Source of the DNA: Tetragonia tetragonoides
Lineage: Eukaryota > Streptophyta > Magnoliopsida > Caryophyllales > Aizoaceae
Direction: 5' to 3'
DNA: 64,000 nt
Assembly: GCA_038025085.1 (NCBI GenBank)
Contig: CM076152.1
Coordinates: 39,774,501-39,838,500 of the forward strand
The position numbers were made by a program, and so were the translations under genes. The first letter of the stretch is position 1. Every line of letters starts with the position of its first letter. The notes under the pieces are model-generated. The model searched no databases, had not been told where the DNA came from, and saw only the letters and a program-made list of their open reading frames with translations. Of the stretch, positions 1 to 9,094 are shown one piece after another.

Positions 1-46
1 AATAATAATATTAATAATAATAACAATAAATAATAATAATAATAAT

Positions 47-77
<31 letters not shown>

Positions 78-81
78 TTTT
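1..81. repeat. AT-rich trinucleotide microsatellite (AAT)n
   Basis: Imperfect run of AAT/ATA triplets followed by a T homopolymer (about 78-91). It holds no gene; the long low-complexity minus-strand reading frame crossing it is an artefact of triplet repeats. Confidence 0.9.
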
Positions 82-110
82 TTTTTTTTTTGTGTCGGTC
101 GTCTGCCGAT

Positions 111-180
111 CTTGACTCACCCATGGGCGAGTCGCCTGTGGCAGACGACTCACCCATGGGTGAGTCGCCTGTTTCAGACG
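111..180. repeat. Two near-identical palindromes in direct repeat
   Basis: The 20-bp self-complementary word GACTCACCCATGGGTGAGTC occurs perfectly once. A one-base variant (GGGCGAGTC) lies just upstream. Both are followed by CGCCTGT and a CAGAC word, giving a direct repeat of about 35 bp. No coding role is seen; it could be a transposon sub-terminal repeat. Confidence 0.7.
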
Positions 181-262
181 CCCGACTACTCCGACGAACT
201 CGAAAATAAGTAAATTAGAGTAAATAAAGCAAAAAAAATTCGAATCCGTGAGTGGTGGTGGT

Positions 263-705
263 GAGTGGTGGTTTTGCTTTGAGTGAGGATGAGTTTGAGT
301 GGTGGTGAGTGGTTTTTCGAGTGGTGGTGAGTGGTGGTGGTGGTGGTGGTAGTGGTTTTTCGAGTGGTGGTGAGTGGTGGTGGTGGTGGTGGTGCTTTGA
401 GTGAGGATGAGTTTGAGGGAGGATGAGTGATGAGTGAGGATGAGTGAGGATGAGTGAAGGGCAAAGAGGGAATTTGGGGGGGCGGTGGTTTTGCTTTGAG
501 TGAGGATGAGTTTGAGTGGTGGTGAGTGGTTTTTCGAGTGGTGGTGAGTGGTGGTGGTGGTGGTGGTAGTGGTTTTTCGAGTGGTGGTGAGTGGTGGTGG
601 TGGTGGTGGTGCTTTGAGTGAGGATGAGTTTGAGGGAGGATGAGTGATGAGTGAGGATGAGTGAGGATGAGTGAAGGACAAAGAGGGAATTTGGGGGGGC
701 AGTAG
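263..705. repeat. Duplicated GAGTGGTGG minisatellite, 217-bp period
   Basis: Built from GAGTGGTGG, GGTGGT and GTGAGGAT words. The word GTTTTGCTTTGAG starts at 271 and again at 488, so the block is a direct duplication with a 217-bp period and almost no divergence. The minus-strand reading frame is Thr/His/Pro-rich low complexity and is not a credible protein. Confidence 0.85.
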
Positions 706-888
706 GTAGTAATTTGGGGCGGTATTTAGCAATTCACTTAATTAATGGTTGTTGGATAATAATTCGAAAAATAAACCGGATCATGAATCTTGAAGCAGCT
801 CAGCTATAGCTTTCCTCTTTCGGCTCACCCATTTCATCACTACAAACGTCACTTAATACTTATAGTGCAAGTACTACTGCCCAATCTC

Positions 889-895
889 TATAAAT
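889..895 (+). promoter_or_regulatory. Putative TATA box of the first UGT gene
   Basis: TATAAAT lies 175 bp upstream of the UGT start codon in an A/C-rich leader. This is a motif call only; the implied transcript start is about 30 bp downstream. Confidence 0.45.
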
Positions 896-1069
896 CTAGC
901 TTAACCCATCACATGACACCAACACAACACAACAACAATAGCCACAATATTATCACATCTTTCAATTCCAATTTCATTTCCCAACGGCTCATCATATTGC
1001 CTACTTGCCCACAACAAAACATATCTTCACATATATACACCATTTTTTGAATCCCACGCGCCACCATAT

Positions 1070-2490
1070 ATGGAGGAGCAAAAACCCCACCTCCTCCTAG
1101 TTACCTTCCCGGCCCAAGGCCACATCAACCCGACCCTCCAGTTCGCCAAGCGGCTCCTGGGGGCCGGGGTTCGTGTCACCTTGGCCACGAGTGTCTCGGC
1201 CCACCGCCGTATGGGCGGTAAGGCCACCATCCCAAAGGGCCTCACCTTCGCCGCCATCTCTGATGGTTACGACGACGGGTTCAAGCCCTCGGATGATGAT
1301 GTCTTAACCTATTTATCCAAGTTCAAGCAATGTGGGTCTGAGACTCTAGCGGCGCTCTTTTCAAAGAGCGCCGCTGAGGAAAACCCTGTCACATGTTTGG
1401 TGTACACGCTTCTAGTTCCATTGACAGCCGATGTAGCGCGTGAGTTCCACGTGCCACATGCAATGTTGTGGATTCAACCTGCCACAGTATTTGATGTTTA
1501 TTACTACTACTTCAATGGGTACAAGGATGTTATTAGTGAGTGTGAGAAAGATCCCTCATGGTCATTAAAATACCAAATTTACCACTCGAGCTAAAATCAC
1601 GTGACATTCCGTCTTTTCTCCTCCCTTCAAACCCCTATACTTACACTTTTGCTCTCCCTACGTTCCAAGAGCAAATAGAGCTACTAGCAAAGGAGGATAA
1701 CCCAAAATTCCTAATAAACTCATTCGAGGAGCTAGAACCCGAGGCATTGACGGCCATTGAAGGGGTCCAATTCATTCCAATTGGACCCCTTCTTCCGACT
1801 GCCTTCCTAGATGGAAGGGACCCGTCAGACAAGTCCTTTGGCGGGGACCTCTTCCAACGCCCCCATGGGGAGGATTACCTCGAGTGGCTTGACAAACAAG
1901 AGAAATCTTCTGTGATATATGTGTCATTTGGGAGCATTTCGGTGCTGTCCAAGCCCCAGATGGCAGAGCTGGGGCGAGCCCTAATACAGACCCAGAGGCA
2001 CTTCCTATGGGTCATCAGGGAAAAGGAGAAACAATCTGAGGCGGAGACGAAGGAAAAGGAATACGAAGGTGAGTTAGATTGTATAACTGAAGTTAAGCAA
2101 CAAGGGTTTATAGTAAAGTGGTGCTCCCAAGTGGAGGTCTTGTCCCACCCCTCAGTCGGGTGCTTTGTGACTCATTGTGGTTGGAACTCGACTCTTGAGA
2201 GCCTTACATCTGGTGTCCCAGTGGTGGCTTTCCCCCAATGGACCGACCAAACCACCAATGCTAAACTAGTGGAGGATTTTTGGAAGACTGGGGTCAGGGT
2301 CGAGGCGAGTCAAGATGATCAAGGGCTTGTGAAGAGTGAGGAGATTAAGAGGTGCTTAGATGTGGTCATGGAGAGTGAAGAAATGAGGGAAAATGCTAAG
2401 AAATGGAAGCACTTGGCTGTTCAATCTGCTAAAGAGGGTGGTTCTTCTGATACCAACTTGAAGGCTTTCATTGCAGATGTGTGTGGCTAA
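1070..2490 (+). CDS. UDP-glycosyltransferase, UGT75-like, one internal frameshift
   Basis: Family 1 plant glycosyltransferase, expected to move a sugar from a UDP-sugar to a small acceptor in the cytosol. The start gives the classic N-terminus with PAQGHINPT around residue 14, where His18 is the catalytic base of the family. The C-terminal half carries the full 44-residue PSPG sugar-donor box, starting WCSQVEVLSH, with HCGWNSTLES in the middle and ending FPQWTDQ; a final Gln is usual in glucosyltransferases. Combined length is about 474 residues, normal for the family, and there is no intron, as in most UGT75 genes. The frame breaks near 1566-1570, where an A4 run after SWSL would need one more A to continue into the IPNLPLEL segment. 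This is a single-base deletion or an assembly error. Similarity to anthocyanidin 5-O- or crocetin glucosyltransferases is from memory; the acceptor cannot be predicted. A relative lies at 58345. Confidence 0.85.
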
Positions 2491-2976
2491 TTTATCACTA
2501 GATTCTTGATTTGTAACTGCAAATTGTGGCAGTAAATAGAGAATCATTGTTGAACTATATGGATTAAGTTTATAGATAAAGTCAAAATAAAACCAATTAC
2601 AGTTACTACAAGATTTGATTGCTTTGTTCTTCCGAATTTTGATTCATATATTTGATTCTTTTTTCTTTAATTTCCTTTTTTTTTTGGGTGCATGGGCTGA
2701 TCATTGTCATCTCTATATGGAGTGCCACAAATTGTAAGTGTTCATTAGTTATCGTGTGCTAGTTCAGGAGCTTTTGTAGGAGATTGAAAGAGAAAGGTTT
2801 TTATTTATTTATTTATTTAGCATTGAAAGAGAAAGATTGGATGCTGTTTATTAGCAAAACTCATCACTACGCAACCACTTAAATGTTTGAGGATATATTA
2901 TAGGGAAGAATGCAAAATTAAGTACACTCTCACTTAGATTACCAAAAAAAAGAGTACACTCTCACTTAAAAGGTGC
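2491..2976. other. 3' flank of UGT, no gene seen
   Basis: AT-rich sequence holding the likely 3' UTR of the UGT gene, a short (TTTA)n run near 2803 and a partly duplicated word, gtacactctcactta, at about 2920-2968. No coding potential is recognised. Confidence 0.6.
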
Positions 2977-2991
2977 AAATTGTATAGTTAA

Positions 2992-3186
2992 TTTTTTTTT
3001 TTTTTTTGGTTTTAATCACAGGTTCACCTGAGCCCTTTCGCCCAAGATTAATCATGTTCGCACCGGATCAGCTCATGAAGGGTAAAGTGCTCCCACTAAA
3101 TAGTTTCTCCATTCACAATATTCGAACCCTCGATCCTTGCTTAAGGGGTGAGAGTGTCGAACCACTTACACCAACCATTTATTAGT
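2992..3186 (-). mobile_element. tRNA-derived SINE with 15-bp target duplication
   Basis: On the minus strand the element starts with a Pol III A-box-like GGTGTAAGTGGTTCGAC, has a B-box-like GATCGAGGGTTCGAAT and ends in an A-rich tail (the T15 run at 2992-3007 on the plus strand). It is flanked by AAATTGTATAGTTAA at 2977-2991 and AAATTGTATAGTCAA at 3187-3201, a target duplication with one mismatch. Length is 195 bp. Insertion is retroposed and moderately old. Confidence 0.8.
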
Positions 3187-3201
3187 AAATTGTATAGTCA
3201 A

Positions 3202-3963
3202 CTTTAAACTGTGACCCATTGCATTGGCCGAATGTATGATAGGCTTTTGTTTTTCCATCCAAGGAAAGCACAAAGGTCAACAATAAATTTACATTTTGAT
3301 CAAAAAATAAAAATTTATATTTTAATAGAGAAAGGGGCATTCAAATCTGAGATTTAATGTACCTATTATCTCAATTTTAATCACTAGGCTAAGTTTTCCA
3401 ATCATGATATTAAATACATTCCGATCACAAAAACTTGTATAGTGAAATAGCCAGATAAAATCTTTCGTCTTTCTACCTCTTTTTCACGCCTCACGAAATA
3501 AATTTGTCCTATAAATATGCATGTCACTTTCTTGAATTTCTTTATTTTTAGCTCGTCCTCACGTCAATTTCTTCCACTACGGAGAGTAGGAGACCACAAA
3601 GCCACAACTCATTGACGCTTTCCCAGGCTAGGGTCCCTCCTTAGAACCAAAAAATCAACTCACTGACTATTCACAAATCACCACCCAATTACGATCATGG
3701 GGCATACGTATCATTTTTGTCCAATCCATTTGAGGACATGAAATCATTAATCCAAATGACATGAATAATATATTGCTATCAATACTATAGCTAGCTAGGA
3801 AGTTTGGAAACGAAAGCACTACCAAAATTTCCAATATAGGAAACAGGGTATATTTTCTTATCATCCAACTCCAAGTGATCCATCGTAGTCGTCATAGACA
3901 TACGAGTCATATCATTGTATCTTCCTCGTTGGCGAGCTAAAAATAAAAAAAAAAACGATGATG
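3202..3963. other. Intergenic stretch without recognised genes
   Basis: AT-rich, with only short chance reading frames. No repeat family identified. Confidence 0.55.
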
Positions 3964-4193
3964 GCAAAGCTGGCAAAAACTGATCCGACCTGAATTTAAT
4001 TCGGAATATTTAAACCCGAAATGGCCCGAGATCGAAATGACCCGACCCGAAACCCGAAAGTTGTGAGATAACATTTGTCAAATCCGTTAGTTAATCCGAA
4101 ACCAAACCGGTATTTGACCCGATGTCTTCGACCTGTATCTGACCCGATCTGTATTTGACCCGACCTGACCGACCCGTTTTCCAGGTCTACGTG
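3964..4193. mobile_element. hAT-like MITE with CCCGACC sub-terminal repeats
   Basis: The left end reads AAAGCTGGCAAAA and the right end, reverse-complemented, reads TAGACCTGGAAAA. These degenerate terminal inverted repeats resemble the TAGGCCTGGCAAA ends of the element at 54865. The interior is rich in GACCCGA / CCCGAAA repeats. Flanks gatgatgg and cgtgatgg look like a decayed 8-bp hAT target duplication. No coding capacity. Confidence 0.6.
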
Positions 4194-4865
4194 ATGGTCA
4201 TCGAGGCGGAGTAGTCAAGGAAATTAAAGTTCAAATATCCATATTATCTTAAGGAACAAAAAAAATCGTATAAGAGAAATTCAATTAGATAAATTGACAC
4301 CCTAATCGGCACAAGTCACATTGGGGGCACAACAAAAAAAGTTGGGTTTTAGGTAAATTTTAAAAATATTTCAATACTATAAATAAATTAGATGAAAGTC
4401 TTGTGTAGTTGTGTAAGATTGTTTCATGGTAAGTAGGCCTGACACCTTTTTCTTTTTTTCAAATGTAACATTGGTTATATCTAAAAAGTAATACTTTTTG
4501 TCCAAAAAGTAGTTATACTTTTTTTCGACAACTACAACTATTTGAAATAACATTTTCGTCCAAAAGTAATAATTTCTTCTTTCAAAATATAATTGTCGTC
4601 ACTGTGATTGTCGGTGGATACCCTTAGTTATGAACCAAAAAAAAATATATATAACCACCATTCTACAGAAAAATTGACTTATATGAGGATGATGCTTGCT
4701 TATAATAATTTATTTATTTATTTTTGAATGGAAACACTGTCATTTCAAAGCAACTCCTACCATAAAATTTTGAAAGTCGCAAAAAATATTTTCAACTTTG
4801 ACTCATAAAAGTACTCAAAGAATATCATCAAGGGTATCATTTTTTGACCCTAACACACCACTTAA
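4194..4865. other. AT-rich intergenic DNA with a SINE tail fragment
   Basis: No gene seen. Positions about 4610-4650 (GGTGGATACCCTTAGTTATG, then ACC and A9) match the 3' tail of the SINE at 44750-44944, read on the plus strand, so this is a heavily 5'-truncated relative. Confidence 0.5.
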
Positions 4866-4866
4866 C

Positions 4867-4934
<68 letters not shown>

Positions 4935-4951
4935 CCACCACCACCACCACC

Positions 4952-4983
<32 letters not shown>

Positions 4984-4986
4984 CAA

Positions 4987-5061
<75 letters not shown>

Positions 5062-5082
5062 TACTACTACTACTATTATTAT
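4866..5082. repeat. Compound trinucleotide microsatellite
   Basis: Ordered blocks of (ATT)n, (ACC)n, (AAC)n, (ATT)n and (ACT)n over about 215 bp. Every frame reads as a homopolymeric peptide (Tyr/His/Gln, Ile/Thr/Asn, or Asn/Val/Gly on the other strand), so the reading frames here are artefacts. Confidence 0.95.
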
Positions 5083-5159
5083 GCAGGAGTTTCGTCAAGT
5101 TTCACTTTTCTCCAGAAATTTATGATTTGTTTTAATTTAGGGTAAGTTCTTTTCTATTT

Positions 5160-5509
5160 ATTAGACTTTACCCAATCAGTAGAAATCAATGGCAACACCT
5201 TACCTAATCAGTGTCAATTAGTGTCAACACCTTATTGAATCAGTGAGAATCAGTGGCATGACCTTACTCAATCAGTGGAAATCAGTAACATGGCTCATAT
5301 TTCTACTCACAGAATCAGTGTCATGATCTTATTGAATTAGTGAGAATCAGTGGAGGATCTTACTGAATCAGTGGAAAGATCTTACTGAATTAGTGGGAAT
5401 CAACAGAATAACCTTACCGAATCAATAAAAATCAGTAGCGAGACCCTACCTAATCAATGAAAATCAATAAAAAAACTTACCCAATCAATAAAAAAATCAG
5501 ATTTTCTCA
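5160..5509. repeat. Degenerate 32-bp minisatellite (CCTTACC-AATCAGTG units)
   Basis: About eleven tandem units share the pattern CTTAC..AATCAGTG.AAATCAGT plus a variable GGCATGA-type tail. Spacing is near 32 bp, and one unit is short. Units differ at many positions, so the array is old. No gene overlaps it. Confidence 0.85.
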
Positions 5510-5797
5510 CATTTTTCGAGTTTCTAGTAGGTACCTTAACTAATTTCCCGTCCTAAAAAAACATGCGCTTGAATAGAGAACATACTATTATGGCAATGGC
5601 GTGAAGAACATAGTAAAAGCAGGAGACCATTTATGCATTCACTTCAAATTTCCTGTCCCAAATGGCCAATCGTTGTACCATATTAATGTCCATGACTTTC
5701 CCAATTCGAAGAACAACCATCATCACCATCTTCAAAATCACAGCACAATTGGTTGATACTAGAGAGAGAGAGTGAGTGAGAGTGAGAAAAGGGTGAA
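5510..5797. other. Leader region of the F-box gene
   Basis: Contains a GA-rich tract (GAGAGAGAGAGTGAGTGAGA near 5765-5785) just ahead of the F-box start codon, consistent with a 5' UTR. No other feature seen. Confidence 0.4.
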
Positions 5798-7128
5798 ATG
5801 GGCAAGAGCAAAAACCCACCATGGTCAGAGCTTCCACCAGAAATACTTCAATTAATCGGCAAATCAACTAAATTCTGCCATTACCGTGTTCAATTCAGGG
5901 CAGTCTGTAAATCATGGCGTTACTCTCTCTCTCCTGAAAACAGTGCCCATCTCTTATCTTCAAATTTACCCCTCAAAATCCCATGAAGCCCCTTTTGCCG
6001 TCGTGGGAATTGTTGGTTTCTTGTATCAACTACTAGCTTTGTAATTCAACCCACAAAAGGCCCATTTAAAGACACCCCTTCACTGCTCGTTGTAGATGAG
6101 CTCAACCCGGGCTTTCTCTCTCCTCGATATCCGCTCTCGAACTCGCTTCGACCCAGTTGGGATCTTGGGAACCGGAATTCCAGGTACTTGAACTTGTTGG
6201 AGACTTGGGTTTTGGTGCTCGATCAAATATTCTCATGTCGCACTCTACGTGTTCGACGAAATGCCGCAGTGAAAGGGAAAGAAAGGTAATTTTGAGCCGT
6301 TATCTGGTTGGACATATGTTTCTGATAAAGCTGTGATGTTGAGCAACCCTGTTTGTGATGATGATTTTATAGTTATGGTGTTATATGATGTGGGAGGGCG
6401 GGGGTTTTGAGGGTGAAAAATGGAGAGTGGAAGGTGGTGTGTGATGGGTGTGATGATGATTTTATAGTTATGGTGTTATATGATGTGGGAGGGCGGGGGT
6501 TTTGAGGGTGAAAAATGGAGAGTGGAAGGTGGTGTGTGATGGGCAGAGCTTAAAATGTTATGACATCGTTAAGTTTAAGGGGGGAATATATGGAATTGAT
6601 CACAAAGGGCAAGCTTTTTTTGTTGACTATAATTATGAAGTGGGTTCTGTAAACATTGTCATTGTCACTAAGATGGGCGAGGGTGGCGAAGGTGGAGGGA
6701 AAAGGCTGGTGGTCAATTCGAAATCGTCTCCTCAGGAACTTGACATGGTTGTCCGGAAGATAAGAAGCTCAAGTTTTACATTCGCGGTTTACAAGCTGAA
6801 TGAAGTTGGGCAAATGTGGGAGAAAGTTAGCAAGTTGGGCAATTGGTTGTTTTTCGTGGGTGTCGATGTGTCGTTTTGTTCTTCACTCGAAGATTTTCCT
6901 GGACTCAATGGTAACTGTATGCGCATTCATCCTGGAAACTGCATATTTTATAGTAAAGGAAGCTTTCCTGTATGTGGGCATGGGGAGGATGGTGATGGAT
7001 ATCTATTTGGAGTTGGAAAAGATGGGACTGCGATGAACATTGGCCAGTACCACGTGGGAGATCGTTGTGCCACTGGTCTCCTAGAGCCAGCTTATGATAT
7101 CATGTTTACTCCTCCAATCTTTATCTAG
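5798..7128 (+). pseudogene. F-box/DUF295 (SKIP23-like) gene, frameshifted
   Basis: The first 63 codons encode an F-box: WSELPPEILQLIGK followed by FRAVCKSWRYSLS. Such proteins are substrate adaptors for SCF ubiquitin ligases. The C-terminal part (6502-7128) matches the DUF295 domain: WEKVSKLGNWLFFVGVDVSF, then LEDFPGLNGNC and a GxYLFGVGKDG-like end. The middle (5987-6501) is in other frames, so the gene is broken at least twice. One cause is visible: a 95-bp tandem duplication (6355-6449 and 6450-6544), not a multiple of three. A second is a G-run shift near 6495. F-box/DUF295 genes are often intronless, so introns are a weak alternative. Domain call confident; function untested. Confidence 0.75.
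6355..6544. repeat. 95-bp tandem duplication inside the F-box gene
   Basis: The word GTGATGATGATTTTATAG starts at 6355 and at 6450. The two 95-bp units look identical except at the join. The length is not a multiple of three, so it shifts the reading frame. Confidence 0.85.
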
Positions 7129-9094
7129 TCTATTGGTTTGACGTGATGTGAGTTTCTTTTCCTTGTTTTGATCTTGTGCACTTGTAATGCCCTGCTCTTT
7201 GTGCCATGACTTCAGTAGTTTAATTTCAAACTTGTATGACAACCGCAACACCATGAGCAAGAGAGGCGTATTGATAAGCTAAAATATATGCATATGGAGG
7301 GTATTTTTACTAGCACAATGATCAGTTTGATATAATGCATCATTTTGTTTGAAGTGACCAAAAATAAATTCCCCCAATGCTTCGCACTTGACACGGGTAA
7401 CCTCATTAAGATTACACCATTAGAGACGCCCTTATCAGAACATCACGTGCATGGCTAACCTCATGGGCGACATGGGTAACCTCGTTAACTTGTCGGCTAA
7501 ACTTGAACCAATCCCCCCTTTTGGTTATGCATCATGTTTATTGTATTCGTTAACCTCGTTAAATGTTAAAGTTAAGAGTTTCCCCCTACAGTTAATAAGA
7601 GTAATTGTTCTTCAACCCTTTCTTCTGGAGCTTGATTCTATTTTGTCCCTTAGCTCAAGATTCCCCTATTAATTTGCAAATTGCATTTTCTTGGCAAAGC
7701 AGTTCTCTCTCTGCATTGTAGTTTATGTGCTGTCACTGCAGATCATTGGTACATGCAGCAAGAGCACACCATTTTACCGGAATGTGATAATATTTTGCCA
7801 CTTGTGCCATATATGTTGCAATGACTTCAAACCATAAAAAGTCCATCTGAATTAGGATTTCTGGCAAAAAATATCAACCTGGATGAGTTAGATCAGAGTT
7901 AAACAAGGGAAAGTACATCTATTGCTCAGAGCTGGACTACCGATGTGCTATTGGGACAACTTGCTTTATTCAAAGAAGTGGTAACTGATCTCTTCTGGCT
8001 TGCTCCTTTGGAGTCATTCTGAATAAAAAGAATGATTGATGTAAACTGCAATGGTCGTCTCAACTCTGTATTCATTTGGAAGGTCGTTATATGGCCTGTA
8101 ACTGTAAGTATATTTTTTTCTCTCAATATGATCTCCATTCTCCGCACCCTATGAGGTTGATTGATCCTTGGTTGAGTGTTAATAGCTTACACAAGTGACC
8201 TAGTGATGAGTAGACCTCATACTAAGTATAAGAATATATGAGATATATATTTGTATATTCTTGGTAGAAAAGATATAAGGAGCTGACATTATTTGCGATT
8301 GGCAGCTTCTAAGGATGGATGTCTTAGTTTCGTGGGTCTGTGGTGTAGATCTTTATGAGTAGCTGACTAGCTGGTGCCTGATATCACCTTCTCTTTCCCC
8401 ACCAGGCGTTCGGGGGTGGGAAGATGGATGTATTTTAAGTTCACCAGCTCTGGTATTACCAACTGATATTGATAACTAGCTTGCATGTAGGTTAACCTTT
8501 GTATTATGGTGCTTAACAAAGTGGAATGTTGCTTTTAGAGACTGAAGCAGCTGATTTTGATGAAGATCTTCCTACTAAGTTCATTCCTAGTGTTTTCTGA
8601 GCTTGAAGCCTTGAAGTTATAACTTGGCACCGTTAGCTTTTATCTAATGACTTTGGTGGGTCTGCACTGTAGAACTTCATGAATAGTTGGTGCCTGATGT
8701 CACCTTTTTTTTGCCCACCTACTGGGGAGGTACTCATTCTAAGTTCACCAACTTGGGCACTTGCTTCAAGCTTGATTTTCTGTCTGACGCTATTGTGCTC
8801 CAAGAGTTCCTTATTTAGAGAGTGCACAAATTTAGCTGTCAACAATCTAGCATTATTTCAAGCCTGAACTTAAATACTTAATTCCTTCTGTGTTTTCTGT
8901 AAGAAGTTGACCACAATTTTCACCTTTTGCTACGTTGGAAAGGTTGACATTAACTCTGTATTTTTGTCTGATAGCAAAAATGATCATGACAAAGTACATG
9001 TAGTCTGAGATCTGAAATGTGTAAACAATGACTTTCTATTTATGATGTGGTAAGAACTCAGAAGTTACAAAGAATTGCATGGAACAGTTCCATA
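7129..9094. other. Intergenic region with a diverged local duplication
   Basis: No credible coding frame. Positions about 8330-8465 and 8645-8765 share GTGGGTCTG, GGTGCCTGAT, TCACCTT, a CCACC and GGGGNGG block and AAGTTCACCA in the same order, so they are diverged direct repeats about 315 bp apart. The rest is probably the 3' UTR of the F-box relic and downstream sequence of the WNK gene. Confidence 0.55.

Noticed and set aside
46..732. Long Thr/His/Pro-rich reading frame on the minus strand
   Set aside because: It is a translation of the GAGTGGTGG minisatellite; no start context, no domain, and a 217-bp duplication explains its length.
4012..4180. Telomere-like CCCGAAA/GGGTCGGGTT repeats as an interstitial telomere
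   Set aside because: The unit is not the plant telomere TTTAGGG, and the repeats sit inside elements with hAT-like ends at 3964, 45096 and 54865.
4798..5145. Reading frames of Tyr, Asn, Ile and Thr homopolymers
   Set aside because: All are translations of the triplet microsatellite.
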